Positions 35,149 through 45,066 of a stretch of 64,000 nucleotides of DNA are shown piece after piece (within the stretch, counting starts at the first letter, position 1; every line of letters starts with the position of its first letter). The stretch is from Tessaracoccus sp. (GTDB lineage Bacteria > Actinomycetota > Actinomycetes > Propionibacteriales > Propionibacteriaceae). The stretch is from the NCBI RefSeq assembly GCF_016714275.1, contig NZ_JADJNP010000001.1:620001-684000 (forward strand). The letters are read 5' to 3'. Both the position numbers and the translations under genes were made by a program. Under the pieces are notes generated by a model. It saw only the letters and a list, made by a program, of their open reading frames with translations, ran no database searches and was not told where the DNA came from.

Positions 35149-37027
35149 TCAGGAAGCGCCCCCACGGCGGCGGAGCAGAAACACGGCCCCGGCACCAGCC
35201 GCGGCCGCGGCCGCCGCGATGCCGACCGTCGGCCAGACCGAGCCTCCGCCGTCGCCGCCCGACGGGGGCGCGGGTTCGGAGGTCGGGGACGGCTCCAGGG
35301 GTGTCGGCTCGGGGGTCGGGGCGGACTCGGGCGTCGCCGAGACCGACGGCGTCGCGCCCGTCAGGTAGACGGGGCCCTTCTCGATCTCGCCCGACGTCTC
35401 GACGACGAAGGCGTACTCCTGGTAGTCGCCGAGTTCCTGGCCGAGTGTCCAGAAGTTGACCGCCAGGTAGTAGAAGCCGTCCAGGTTCGCCTTCCGCGAC
35501 GTCGCCCGGAGGACCTCCTCCGTTCCGCCCGTCACGTCGGCATTCTCGCTCTTGTTCGGGTCACGCCAGATCTCCGCCTCGTAGCCACGGTTGATCCGCA
35601 TGGGGTCATGCAGCCAGACGCCGAGTCGCCCTCCGTGGATGGACTCCGTGACCGGCGCCGCCGTCGGCCGGAACCGGTAAGCGAGCTGCTGGCCCCAGGT
35701 CATGGGGATCTTGAAGTAGGTGTACTCACCTTTCGCTGCGGTGGCGGCGTACGTCTTTCCGGACTCGATCTCCACCGCGGAGTTGAACGAGGTGCCACCG
35801 GCGATGGCGACGGGAGCCGGGCCGATCTGCGGTGGCTTCGGGACCCCCCTCTTCTCAGGCTCCGGGACGTTCGAGGTGTCCGTCGGCGGCTGGAAGCGCA
35901 CGATGATCTCCACCGTCATCGCAGCGGCGTAGAGGACCTGGTCCTCACGGGACACCTTGACGATGGTCGCGTCACCCTCGCACTTCGAGACCACCGAGGC
36001 GACCACCGGCTGGTTGACGTCGGCCGCCCAGATCTTCGCGTCGCCGTCATACGCGCACCTCTCGCCATCGGGCGTGACTGTCGCGAGCGCGAGCCGGCTG
36101 AGAGTACCCGAGGTGTCCTTCACGGAGTTCGGGGGAACCACGCCCCGTGACGGTGATGTGCGGCGTCCAGCCCTCGGCGGGCTGGATGCGGTAGTACCGC
36201 TCCGCGGTGTTCGGCGACGACGACGTAGCAGGAAACGTCTCGACGTACTGGCCGGGCTCGAGCAGGGGAAGGTCGGCTGCGGTGCGGGACGCGCCTCCCC
36301 TGACCGGCGTGCCCATGGCGTCGTAGCCCCGGATCGCGATCTCCACCTTCTGCCGCAGCGCCTTGTCCAGCTGCCTGGCGTCCTTCGCGTCCGCGTACGA
36401 GCCGCCGGTGGACTCTGCGATGCATTTCAGGTCCTTGCGCGCGTCCTTGTCCACCTTGAAGCCGACGGTGTGAACGGTGAGCTCGAGGCCGTCGGCCGCG
36501 ATCTCCTTGGCCACCTCGCACGGCGGCGGAGGAGAGCACGTGTCCTGTCCGTCGCTGACCAGCACGATCGACCGCGGGCCCTCCTGAGGGAGCTGGTTCG
36601 CAGCCTCGCGCAGCACGGCGCCGATCGGCGTATAGCCGGATGCCTCGATCCCGTCCACCGTGGCCAGGAACGACGTCTTGTCGATCGGCCCCACAGGAAC
36701 GAACGTCTTGACGTCCTTGCAGCCGGCGGCCTTGTCGGCCTTGGCGCTTCCCGTGCCAGTGCCGTAGACCATCAGACCCACCTGTGCCCCCGCAGGCAGC
36801 CCAGACACCAGTTCGCGAACCGCATCCTTCGCCGCGTCGATGCGAGGGCCGGGCGCGTCGTCGTTCTTCATCGACCCCGACGCGTCCAGAATGATCATCG
36901 TCGGCGTCGTCGCCTGGTCACTGGTCGGATCGGCGTGAGCCTCGACCGAGACCCCGACCCATCCAGTGGCAGCCACCGTCGCGGCGACCATCAACCGAAA
37001 ACACTTCGTTCGACGCGAGACAGACAT
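35149..37027 (-). pseudogene. Frameshifted von Willebrand A surface protein
   Basis: The first frame (37027 down to about 36150) encodes a signal peptide and a vWA domain with the metal-site motif IILDASGSMKN and LVSDGQDTCSP. The second frame (about 36140 to 35149) encodes the rest: a beta-rich domain, a Pro/Glu/Thr linker and a C-terminal membrane helix ending in LLRRRGGAS. The frames join at a run of four C (36143-36146, four G on the coding strand). Removing one gives a continuous HITVTGVVPPNSVKDTS and a protein of about 625 residues. It is either a true mutation, a slippery phase-variation site or a sequencing error. GAGGAGGAGC precedes the ATG. Confidence 0.85.
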
Positions 37028-37090
37028 GCGCTCCTCCTCGAGAGATTGCACCTGCAAACTATCACGACGTGTTCGCAGATGCAAACTTGA

Positions 37091-37699
37091 TCAGGGCGCG
37101 TCCGGCGCGCGCTTGATCTCGTTGCCCGCCCACCACAGGAAGCCCTTGATGATGAGCGTGCCGTTGGAACCGTCGCCCTGGGCCTCCGGCTTGATCTCGT
37201 TGCCCGCCATGATGGCCATCGATTGGTCGATAACGCGCACCCCTGCCGGCACGAAGATATCGCTGCCCGCCATGACCGCGTGGAGGTTGAGGGTGACGAC
37301 ACGGCCCGGCCCCATGGCGCGGGTGACGTCGTAGTTGTTGCCGCCCCACCAGGCGAAGTCGGTGAGCGTCTGGGTGCCGGACTCGACGACGACGTCCTTG
37401 CCGGACATCACCGTAAGGCTGAACCCGGCGTCGGCAGGCACGACGGCGGGGAGCGCCTTGTGCGTAGGTGCGACCGGCGCGGGCGAGGTCGTCGCCAGCT
37501 CCTGACCCTCAGGGAGGTCGGCGAGCAGCGGGGCGAGCTCGTCGGCGAACTTCGCCGTCAAGGCCGACTCCTGACGCTCGTGCATCTCGTCCAGCTCAAG
37601 GCGACCGGCCTCATAGGCACGCTGCAGGGCTACGAGCGCGTCGTCGCGCTCCCGATCTCCGGCCCTCATGCGATTCGCCGGCATGTTCGCGTCAGACAT
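37091..37699 (-). CDS. DUF1707 protein with LiaF-like C-terminal domain
   Basis: The 202-residue soluble protein has an N-terminal DUF1707 domain (MRAGDRERDDALVALQRAYE, then EAGRLELDEMHERQESALTA), a Pro/Ala linker, and a C-terminal beta-helix-like domain (VMSGKDVVVESG, VVTLNLHAVMAGSDIFVPAG, SMAIMAGNEIKPE) as in LiaF/DUF2154 proteins. Its ATG overlaps the stop of the preceding DUF1707 gene by 8 nt. It is third after thrC and that gene. LiaF-like domains tune cell-envelope stress regulators in Firmicutes; the role here is unknown. Confidence 0.82.
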   Translation of the reverse strand: MSDANMPANRMRAGDRERDDALVALQRAYEAGRLELDEMHERQESALTAKFADELAPLLADLPEGQELATTSPAPVAPTHKALPAVVPADAGFSLTVMSGKDVVVESGTQTLTDFAWWGGNNYDVTRAMGPGRVVTLNLHAVMAGSDIFVPAGVRVIDQSMAIMAGNEIKPEAQGDGSNGTLIIKGFLWWAGNEIKRAPDAP

Positions 37700-38378
37700 G
37701 CTCCGAGCCTACGGGAAGCGCCAACACGGGCGAAGGGCGACCGAGGCGGTCCCACTTCGCCAGGGCCCTGCGGTCCGACCAGTTCGGGTGCCGGGCTTGG
37801 ACCCATCCGGAGAAGTTGCCGCGAAGGATCAGGCGGGGCTGCCCGCGCTCGGGGCGCGTGCGAACGCTCGAGTGCAGCCCCGGGACCTCTCCACGATCCA
37901 CCTTCAAACCCTCGGTGTCGACGCCCCAGCCCTCCGGGACGACGATCCGGATGCCACCCCTCCCCGTCAGGACGATGTCGATGATCGGAGCAAGCACCCG
38001 GGCGTGGACGGCGTTCAACACGATCGTTCCGCCGCCGGAGACGAGCTCAATGAAGGGCGGCAGCTTCCATTCGCCGATCTGGCGCACCGTGTCCCAGTGG
38101 GTCTGGATGACCCACGGGTCCTCCCAGTCGAAGCCGACGCCGTGACCCATCGGCGACTCGGCACCGACGACCGCGCCCATGTCGGCCGCGGGCACGAGGT
38201 CCTTCAAGACGGATACCAGGTCTCCGCGGGTCTTCGCCCCCAGCGCCACCGGCAGCCGCGCCTCCAGCTCGTCGAAGCTCAGGCGCTCGTCCGCGGCAGC
38301 CTCCCGCAGCTCAGCGGCGGCGCGGTCGCGCTGGGCCGCCGTCACACGGAGGCCGGCGTCGGGGTACTCATCAGCCAT
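37692..38378 (-). CDS. DUF1707 domain protein, second copy
   Basis: A 228-residue protein with an N-terminal DUF1707 domain (LRVTAAQRDRAAAELREAAA, then ERLSFDELEARLPVALGAKT) and a C-terminal beta-rich domain (FIELVSGGGTIVLNAVHARV, IRIVVPEGWGVDTEGLKVDR) related in style to its downstream neighbour, so the pair may be an old duplication. No membrane helix is seen. It overlaps thrC by 8 nt (ATGGCTGA) upstream and the next gene by 8 nt downstream, so all three are coupled. Confidence 0.82.
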   Translation of the reverse strand: MADEYPDAGLRVTAAQRDRAAAELREAAADERLSFDELEARLPVALGAKTRGDLVSVLKDLVPAADMGAVVGAESPMGHGVGFDWEDPWVIQTHWDTVRQIGEWKLPPFIELVSGGGTIVLNAVHARVLAPIIDIVLTGRGGIRIVVPEGWGVDTEGLKVDRGEVPGLHSSVRTRPERGQPRLILRGNFSGWVQARHPNWSDRRALAKWDRLGRPSPVLALPVGSEHV

Positions 38379-39789
38379 GCGCGTCCTCGATGACCGCCCG
38401 GATGGCGTCGGCCGAGTTCGGGATGTCGACGACGTGGCGCGGCAGTTCCTCGATGCCGACGAACCGCTCAGGGCGCGGCGGCGTGATGCCGATGGCCTCC
38501 ACGATCGACTCCGCGAACTTCACCGGCAACGCCGTCTCCAGCACCACGATGGGGCCTTCGACCTCGCTCCCCCTGGCCACATGCACCCCGTCGGCGGTGT
38601 GCGGGTCGATGACGACGCCGTCGGCCTCGTAGACGCGCCGGATCTCCGCGAGGCGATCCGCGTGGGTCGAGGTGCCGGCGAGGAATCCGTACCGGAGGAT
38701 CTGCGTGCGGAACTCTATCGTCGAGCCGAGGTCGAAGGCACCGTCGGAGGGAAGGTCGCGGCCGAAAAGCTCCACGACGCGGGCGGCGTCGCGGCCCAGC
38801 AGGTCGAAGACGAAGCGCTCGAAGTTGGACGCCTTCGAGATGTCCATCGACGGGGAGCTGGTCGCGAGCGTCTCCGCGGCGCCCCGCACGCGGTAGACAC
38901 CGGTGCGGAAGAACTCCTCCAGCACGTTGTTCTCATTGGTGGCAAGGATCAGGCGGTGGATCGGCAGACCCATCTGGCGGGCGATGTGCCCGGCGGCGAT
39001 GTTGCCGAAGTTGCCAGACGGCACGGCGAAGCTGACCGGGCCGCCGTCGGAGATCTGCAACCAGGCGGCGAAGTAGTAGACGACCTGGGCCATCAGCCGC
39101 GCCCAGTTGATCGAGTTCACGGCGCCGATGCGGTGCCGGGCCTTGAAGTCCGCGTCCGCGTTGAGCTCCTTGACAAGGTCCTGGCAGTCGTCGAACACGC
39201 CATCGACGGCGAGGTTCACGATGGCCGGGTCGTCGATGGAGAACATCTGCGCCTGCTGGAACGGGCTCATCCGCCCGCGCGGCGAAAGCATCAACACCCG
39301 CACCCCGGGCTTGCCCCGCAGCGCGTACTCCGCCGACGACCCCGTGTCGCCCGACGTCGCGCCGACGATGGTGATGGTCTCACCACGCCGCGCCAGTTCG
39401 TAGGCGAACAGCTCGCCGAGCAGCTGCATGGCCATGTCCTTGAACGCCGCCGACGGCCCGTTGCTGAGGTGCGCAAGGAACAACCCATCAGAGAGGCGGG
39501 TCACCGGAACGATCGCGGGATCCAGGAACTTCTCGGGCGCGTAGGCGCGGTCGACGATGCCGCGGAGGTCGTCGTCGGGGATGTCGTCGACGAACAGCCG
39601 GACGACCTCGAACGCGAGCGCGGCGTAGCCTCCCTTGGCGAGCAGCGTGCGCCACGCGTCGAGCGTCTTGGTCGACACCTGGGGGTACGTCTCAGGGAGG
39701 AACAGCCCGCCGTCGGCGGCGAGTCCTTCGAGCAGGATGTCGCTGAATCCCTTGCCGGGCGTGGTCGAGCGGGTCGAGACGTAACGCAT
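38371..39789 (-). CDS. thrC: Threonine synthase
   Basis: The 472-residue PLP enzyme converts O-phosphohomoserine to threonine. The N terminus MRYVSTRSTTPGKGFSDILL and the PLP Lys in GPSAAFKDMAMQLLGEL are typical of the long (fungal/actinobacterial) ThrC form. GATSGDTGSSAEYAL forms the phosphate cup. Length is normal. No thrA or thrB is nearby. It overlaps a DUF1707 gene downstream. Confidence 0.95.
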   Translation of the reverse strand: MRYVSTRSTTPGKGFSDILLEGLAADGGLFLPETYPQVSTKTLDAWRTLLAKGGYAALAFEVVRLFVDDIPDDDLRGIVDRAYAPEKFLDPAIVPVTRLSDGLFLAHLSNGPSAAFKDMAMQLLGELFAYELARRGETITIVGATSGDTGSSAEYALRGKPGVRVLMLSPRGRMSPFQQAQMFSIDDPAIVNLAVDGVFDDCQDLVKELNADADFKARHRIGAVNSINWARLMAQVVYYFAAWLQISDGGPVSFAVPSGNFGNIAAGHIARQMGLPIHRLILATNENNVLEEFFRTGVYRVRGAAETLATSSPSMDISKASNFERFVFDLLGRDAARVVELFGRDLPSDGAFDLGSTIEFRTQILRYGFLAGTSTHADRLAEIRRVYEADGVVIDPHTADGVHVARGSEVEGPIVVLETALPVKFAESIVEAIGITPPRPERFVGIEELPRHVVDIPNSADAIRAVIEDAHG

Positions 39790-39816
39790 GCGCCGAATCC
39801 TACCGGGGTGGGATGG

Positions 39817-40692
39817 TCACCCCTTGACGTCGCGGCGCTCGAACAGGGGGACGGCGAGCGCGGCGAGCACCGCGATGACCACGAGGTGGTAGGCGAGTCC
39901 GGTCAGTCGCTGGACCGGCAGGACCGCAGAGACATCCCCACTCACCAGCTCCGGTTGGACCAACGTGAGGCCCTGCCAGACCGGCCCGAAGTAGTACCAG
40001 AGGTTCGCCGAGCCGTCGCCCATGATCATGGCACCCCACCCGGTCGCGGTGACCGCAAGCAGGCCGGCGGCGATGGCGAGCACGGTGCCGTTCAGGAGGA
40101 AGACAAGCAACGCGCCGATGGCGCCGAGCAGCGCCCCGTAGGTGATCGAGGCGCCGATGACTCCGAGCAGCCCGACCGCCGGCGTCGCCGCGTTGAACCC
40201 GAACATCGCCATGTACCAGACGACGGACTCGACGGTTGCGGCAAGGAGGCCGACAGCCATCAGCACCGCGCCCAACACGCCCGCGGCGAGCGTGCGCGAC
40301 AACACGACGGCCCACCGGCGCGGCGTGAACGTGAGCTGCGTGCCGAGCGCTCCAGAGGCGAAGTCGGATCCCACGTAGGTGACAACGATCAGGAACACGA
40401 TGAACGCGAAGAGCAGGACGCTCGACGCGAGCGACGACACGACGTCCGGGAACCCCCACGGGGAGCGCAGGAAGTCCTCGTATACGCAGGCGCCGGGAAT
40501 GTCCTCCCATTCGAGGCAGGCCACGTACTGTTCCCGCGCAAACGCATGGTCCTCCGCGCTCAGGGGGCCGATCTCCGGCATCCACTGGGTCGGCGCGAGC
40601 AGACCAACCGCCAGCATCAGCACGATGCTGTAGGTGGCGCGGCGGCGGTAGAGGAGGCGCGAGAACTCCGCGCGCAACAGGTTGCCCAGCAT
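39817..40692 (-). CDS. ABC transporter permease (ABC-2 type)
   Basis: The 291-residue membrane protein has about six helices, with an extracytoplasmic loop between the first two (YVACLEWEDIPGACVYEDFL). It resembles ABC-2 permeases of two-gene exporters. Its ATG overlaps the stop of the ATPase gene by one base (TGATG), so the pair forms one transporter. Cargo unknown; such pairs often give drug or peptide resistance. Confidence 0.85.
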   Translation of the reverse strand: MLGNLLRAEFSRLLYRRRATYSIVLMLAVGLLAPTQWMPEIGPLSAEDHAFAREQYVACLEWEDIPGACVYEDFLRSPWGFPDVVSSLASSVLLFAFIVFLIVVTYVGSDFASGALGTQLTFTPRRWAVVLSRTLAAGVLGAVLMAVGLLAATVESVVWYMAMFGFNAATPAVGLLGVIGASITYGALLGAIGALLVFLLNGTVLAIAAGLLAVTATGWGAMIMGDGSANLWYYFGPVWQGLTLVQPELVSGDVSAVLPVQRLTGLAYHLVVIAVLAALAVPLFERRDVKG

Positions 40693-41651
40693 CAGCCCGC
40701 CCTCCCCTGCGTCGAGTTCAAGTCGCCTCCGGCGGTCAGCTCCAAGAAGACCCGCTCGAGGCTCTGACGTTCGGTGGTCAGTTCGTGCGGCCAGAGGCCG
40801 GCGAGGCCGAGGACGCGGGCGACGGCAGCCGCGTCGACCTCCGCGGTTCCCCGGCTCAGCACCCGCAGCGTGCCGTCGCCCGGCTCGACCCGCCAGCCCG
40901 CCATGCGGAGCACGTCTGCCGCCGCGGTCGGCCGGTCGATGCCGACGCGCACGTGGGGCTCGCCGCGCCGCAGAAAGCCTTGCATGTCTCCCTCGGCGAC
41001 GGTGCGACCCTGCGCGATGATCGACATCGAGTCAGCGATCTGCTCGATCTCGCTCAGGATGTGCGACGAAACGAGCACTGTCCGGCCGCTGTCAGCGAGG
41101 GCGCGCATGGTGGAGCGGATGTCGTGGATGCCGACGGGGTCGAGGCCGTTGGTGGGCTCGTCGAAGATGAGCACCTCTGGGCTCTTGAGCAGGGTGGCGG
41201 CGATGGCGAGGCGCTGCTTCATCCCGAGCGAATAGGTGGCGAAGCGACGGTCCGCGTCAGCGGCAAGGCCGACCTCGAGCAGCACCTCGGTGACGCGACG
41301 GCGAGGGACGCCGATGGAGTCGGCGAGGACATCGAGGTTGTGCCTGCCGGTCATCCGGGGCGCGAACTTCGGCGACTCGACGATGGCGCCTACCTGGCCG
41401 ATGACCGCGGGCAGGTCCTTCGGGACGTCGTGGCCCAGGATGTGCGCGCGGCCGTGGTTCGCGCGCACCAGACCCAGCAGGATGCGGATGGTGGTGGTCT
41501 TGCCGGAGCCGTTGGGGCCGAGCAGGCCGTGGACGCCGCCGCGGGGCACGTTGAGTTCGAGGCTCCGCAGGACCGGCCGGCCGCCGTAGCGCTTGGTAAG
41601 CCCCGACGCCTGGATGGCCCATTCGCCACGGGACCAGGATTCAGTCGACAT
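40692..41651 (-). CDS. ABC transporter ATP-binding protein
   Basis: A 319-residue ATPase with Walker A GLLGPNGSGKTTTIRILLGL, signature YSLGMKQRLAIAATLLKSPE, Walker B EVLIFDEPTNGLDPVG and the switch His in VLVSSHILSEIEQ. The C-terminal 90 residues form the accessory domain of drug-export ATPases. I chose ATG 41651; the frame is open 118 codons further upstream but those residues look non-coding. Partner of the permease immediately downstream. Confidence 0.93.
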   Translation of the reverse strand: MSTESWSRGEWAIQASGLTKRYGGRPVLRSLELNVPRGGVHGLLGPNGSGKTTTIRILLGLVRANHGRAHILGHDVPKDLPAVIGQVGAIVESPKFAPRMTGRHNLDVLADSIGVPRRRVTEVLLEVGLAADADRRFATYSLGMKQRLAIAATLLKSPEVLIFDEPTNGLDPVGIHDIRSTMRALADSGRTVLVSSHILSEIEQIADSMSIIAQGRTVAEGDMQGFLRRGEPHVRVGIDRPTAAADVLRMAGWRVEPGDGTLRVLSRGTAEVDAAAVARVLGLAGLWPHELTTERQSLERVFLELTAGGDLNSTQGRAG

Positions 41652-41700
41652 GTCCCCGACCTTAGGTCCCGTCCACGGTCCGGACATCACACCCCGGTCT

Positions 41701-43065
41701 TTAGCGCGTACGCCGGAGGACGGCCGGAAGGACAAGCACGGCGACGGCGAGCAGCGCGAGCGGGGGCGGGAGGACGTCCTGCAGCGCGGGGAGGAGCGCG
41801 ACGGCGGCGACACCCCCCGCCCAGGCGCCGCGCTGACGAGGGGTGAGCGGGCACAGGACGACGACAGGGACGAGCCAGGTCGCATACCAGGGCTGAAGCG
41901 CGGGGCCTGCGACGCAAGCGATGGCGAGCACCGCAGCCAGGAAGGGAAGGGGGTGTCCGACGGCGTCGCCCCGGGGCCCGAACCGGACCCACACCCACAC
42001 GACACCGACGAGGATCAGGAGCGCAGAAACGCCGGTGACGACGACGTTCACGGTCTCCCCCGGGACGCCGGCGACGCGCAGGCCCGTTGCCGCCCAGGAC
42101 AACGGCGCGAGGCTGACCGCCTCGGCGGGGCTGCCCGCCGTCGGGTTGCGCCAGCCGAGGCCCCAACTGAGCGAGGAGGCGAGAAAGGCCGCGACGGTGA
42201 TCGCTCCGGGGACGACCGCGGTCGCGGCGAGGCGGGGCCACCCACGCCACGGCGCCTCCAACCGGGTGGCCTCTCCCGCTCGCGCAGCCCAGGCGACCGC
42301 GACGAGTCCAAGGCCGAACAGCGCCGCGGACTGCTTGAACCCCATCGCGAGCCCGAGCAGCACGCCGCCGACGACCAGCCCGCGCCACCCCCGCCAGCCG
42401 ACGTCGGTGGCCGCAAGCAGCGCCGCCATCGCCAGCGCCACCATCAGCGCGTCGTTGTGGGCGCCGCCGATCCACTGGACGAGCAGCACGGGGTTCAGCC
42501 AGCCCGCCCACAACGCCCACCGCGGGTCGATACCTAGCCTGCCGGCAAGCACGGGCAGCACGGCGGCGAGGATCGCCAACGCGAGCACGCTGGGCAGGCG
42601 CAGGGCCACCGTCGTCCAGAAGAGGTCGCCGCCGGTGAGCCGCGAGACCAGCCCGAAGACGTCGAGCTGCAGCGACGGATAGACCGAGGTCGTGTCAGCC
42701 CAGTGCTCACCGACGAGCAGCCCGGGCTGGCCCGCCTCACCGAGCGGCACGCGGTACGGATCTATCCCCTGGGCGACGTGGCGGCCGGCGGCGGCGTAGG
42801 CGTAGGCGTCGCGGGAGTGCATCGGCAGGGCCAGGAGCAGCGGAATCCCCCAGATCGCGGCCGTCAGCCGCGGGCGGCGCCAGCCTGGGCCGAGCCTCCC
42901 CCACGCGAAGAGCAAGAGGGCGTAGCCCGGCAGCGTGAACAGTACGACCCACCAGGAAGCGGGCCGCTCGAAAAGCCCGGTCAGGTCGAGGTTGAGGCCG
43001 AACAGCACCAGCAGAACGCCGCCGAGCCCGGCGACCACCCACCACCACGGCCGATGCTCACTCAC
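41701..43065 (-). CDS. MptB-like polyprenol-phosphomannose alpha-1,6-mannosyltransferase
   Basis: A 454-residue membrane protein with about twelve helices. The first extracytoplasmic loop has the acidic pair SRDAYAYAAAGRHVAQGIDP expected for GT-C glycosyltransferases, and PYRVPLGEAGQPG plus FLGVGFKQ-like GLAMGFKQSAALFGLG match the MptA/MptB family, which extends the mannan core of lipomannan. Sugar and acceptor are inferred from the family. Start is GTG 43065. It is on its own between the ABC ATPase and ndh. Confidence 0.78.
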   Translation of the reverse strand: MSEHRPWWWVVAGLGGVLLVLFGLNLDLTGLFERPASWWVVLFTLPGYALLLFAWGRLGPGWRRPRLTAAIWGIPLLLALPMHSRDAYAYAAAGRHVAQGIDPYRVPLGEAGQPGLLVGEHWADTTSVYPSLQLDVFGLVSRLTGGDLFWTTVALRLPSVLALAILAAVLPVLAGRLGIDPRWALWAGWLNPVLLVQWIGGAHNDALMVALAMAALLAATDVGWRGWRGLVVGGVLLGLAMGFKQSAALFGLGLVAVAWAARAGEATRLEAPWRGWPRLAATAVVPGAITVAAFLASSLSWGLGWRNPTAGSPAEAVSLAPLSWAATGLRVAGVPGETVNVVVTGVSALLILVGVVWVWVRFGPRGDAVGHPLPFLAAVLAIACVAGPALQPWYATWLVPVVVLCPLTPRQRGAWAGGVAAVALLPALQDVLPPPLALLAVAVLVLPAVLRRTR

Positions 43066-43236
43066 GCGCGCACCTCTCTGTCTGTCGGGAGAAGACTACC
43101 GAGGAGCCCGCTCCTCGTGGTGTTGTCGGTAGGTGTCGTGCGGTCGACGCTTCCGGTGGACGGAAGATACGGGGAATAGGCCGCCGGAGGTTAGGGTTGC
43201 CTCAGGAAGCACCGAGCACGAAACCTGGAGCACAGC

Positions 43237-44592
43237 ATGGCAAAGCACCGCGTCGTCATCATCGGGTCCGGCTTCGGCGGCCTCTTCGCCGCCAAGGCCC
43301 TGCGCCGCACGGACGTCGAGGTCACGCTGATCGCGAAGACCACCCATCACCTGTTCCAGCCGCTCTTGTACCAGGTGGCAACCGGTGTGCTGTCGGAGGG
43401 CGAGATCGCCCCTCCCACCCGCGAGATTTTGCGCAACCAGCAGAACGCCCAGGTGCTACTTGGCCTCGTCGACGACATCGACGTCAAGAACCGCGTGGTC
43501 AAGTGGTCTTTCCACAACCAGTACCGGGAGACGTCCTACGACACGCTGATCGTCGCCGCGGGCGCCGGGCAGTCGTACTTCGGCAACGACCACTTCGCGA
43601 GGTTCGCGCCGGGCATGAAGTCGATCGACGACGCGCTGGAGCTGCGTGCCCGCATCCTGAAGGCCTTCGAGGTCGCCGAGTTCACCCCCGACGAGGAGGG
43701 CCGACGGCGTCGGCTCACGTTCGTCGTCGTCGGCGCCGGGCCGACCGGCGTCGAAATGGCCGGACAGATCCGCGAACTGGCGAGCTCAACGCTCCGCAAC
43801 GAGTTCCGCACGTTCGACCCGGCAACCGCGCGCGTGGTCCTGATCGACGGCGCCCCCCAGGTACTGCCGCCTTTCGGACCGGAACTCGGCGCCGCGACAC
43901 AGCAAGCCCTGGAGAAGATGGGCGTCGAGGTGAAGCTGAACGCCATCGTCACGGACCTCAACAAGGAGGGCGTCACGATCAAGCTCAAGGACGGGACGCA
44001 CGAGTTCATCCCGTCATCGTGCAAGGTGTGGGCGGCAGGCGTGCAGGGCAGCGAGTTGGGCAAGCTGCTGGCCGATCAGACCGCCGCCGATCTCGACCGC
44101 GCCGGCCGCCTCGTCGTCGAGCCGGACACCCTGACGGTGCCCGGCCACCCCGAGGTGTTCGTCGTCGGCGACATGGCGTTCGTGCCCGGCGTCCCCGGGG
44201 TCGCGCAGGGCGCCATCCAGGGTGCACGCCACGTCGCGGCGACCATTCGTTCGCGGATCGAGCACACGGCCGCACCGGGCCCGTTCGTCTATAAAGACAA
44301 GGGCTCGATGGCGACCATCGCGAAGTTCAAGGCCGTCGCCATGGTCGGCAAGATGCGGTTGACGGGGTTCCTCGCGTGGGTGGCCTGGCTGTTCCTCCAC
44401 CTGTTCTACATTGCCGGGTTCAAGCAGCGCGTGACCACGCTTCTCAGCTGGGCGATGACCTTCCTTTCGAACGGAAGATCGCAGTTGGTCGTCACCAACC
44501 AGCAAATGGTGGGTAGGTTGGCCCTCGAACGACTCGGCACGCACGTGTCGGATCAGCTGATCGAAGGGGATGACGACCCCCTGAGGGGGTAG
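43237..44592 (+). CDS. ndh: Type II NADH dehydrogenase
   Basis: The 451-residue flavoprotein passes electrons from NADH to quinone without pumping protons. It has the FAD motif RVVIIGSGFGGLFAAKALR, the quinone-site sequence HHLFQPLLYQVATGVLS, the NADH motif LTFVVVGAGPTGVEMAGQI and the second FAD contact VFVVGDMAFVPG. The C-terminal 70 residues contain amphipathic helices (FLAWVAWLFLHLFYIAGFKQ) for membrane attachment. Followed 3 nt later by a DoxX gene. Confidence 0.95.
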   Translation: MAKHRVVIIGSGFGGLFAAKALRRTDVEVTLIAKTTHHLFQPLLYQVATGVLSEGEIAPPTREILRNQQNAQVLLGLVDDIDVKNRVVKWSFHNQYRETSYDTLIVAAGAGQSYFGNDHFARFAPGMKSIDDALELRARILKAFEVAEFTPDEEGRRRRLTFVVVGAGPTGVEMAGQIRELASSTLRNEFRTFDPATARVVLIDGAPQVLPPFGPELGAATQQALEKMGVEVKLNAIVTDLNKEGVTIKLKDGTHEFIPSSCKVWAAGVQGSELGKLLADQTAADLDRAGRLVVEPDTLTVPGHPEVFVVGDMAFVPGVPGVAQGAIQGARHVAATIRSRIEHTAAPGPFVYKDKGSMATIAKFKAVAMVGKMRLTGFLAWVAWLFLHLFYIAGFKQRVTTLLSWAMTFLSNGRSQLVVTNQQMVGRLALERLGTHVSDQLIEGDDDPLRG

Positions 44593-44595
44593 ACG

Positions 44596-45054
44596 GTGAA
44601 GGCATTCCTTCGGGTGGTCCAGGACATCGCGCTGCTCGTGGCGCGCCTCGTCGCAGCGCTCGTGCTGATCGCGCACGGCTGGCACCGCTGGCAGGTCGCC
44701 GGAATCGACTCGCAGATCACCATCGTCCAAGGGGCGGGACTGCCCATCGGGTTCGGCATCGTGGTCGTCACCATCGCGTTCGAGCTGATCGGCGGCACGC
44801 TGCTGGCCTTCGGCTTGGGCACTCGCCTGATCGGCCTTGGCATGGCGGCGATGAACGGTGTGATCGTGTTCGTCGTGCGCTGGGACAACGGGCTGTACCT
44901 CAACGACGGAGGGTGGGAGTACAACGCCGTCCTCGGCGTGCTCGGCCTGCTGTTCCTTGCCCACGGCAGCGGTCGCCTCGGCGTCGATCACCTGTTCGTC
45001 CGCCCGCCCGGTGATGGCTCGGACCTGATCGACGACGGGTCCGACAAGAACTGA
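44596..45054 (+). CDS. DoxX family membrane protein
   Basis: The 152-residue protein has four membrane helices with the family pattern RLVAALVLIAHGWHRWQVAG at the start and FELIGGTLLAFGLGTRLIGL in helix two. DoxX proteins are quinone-linked membrane proteins associated with redox homeostasis. GTG start 3 nt after the ndh stop, so the pair is one transcription unit, consistent with a respiratory role. Confidence 0.88.
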   Translation: MKAFLRVVQDIALLVARLVAALVLIAHGWHRWQVAGIDSQITIVQGAGLPIGFGIVVVTIAFELIGGTLLAFGLGTRLIGLGMAAMNGVIVFVVRWDNGLYLNDGGWEYNAVLGVLGLLFLAHGSGRLGVDHLFVRPPGDGSDLIDDGSDKN

Positions 45055-45066
45055 GGCTCCCCGGGA

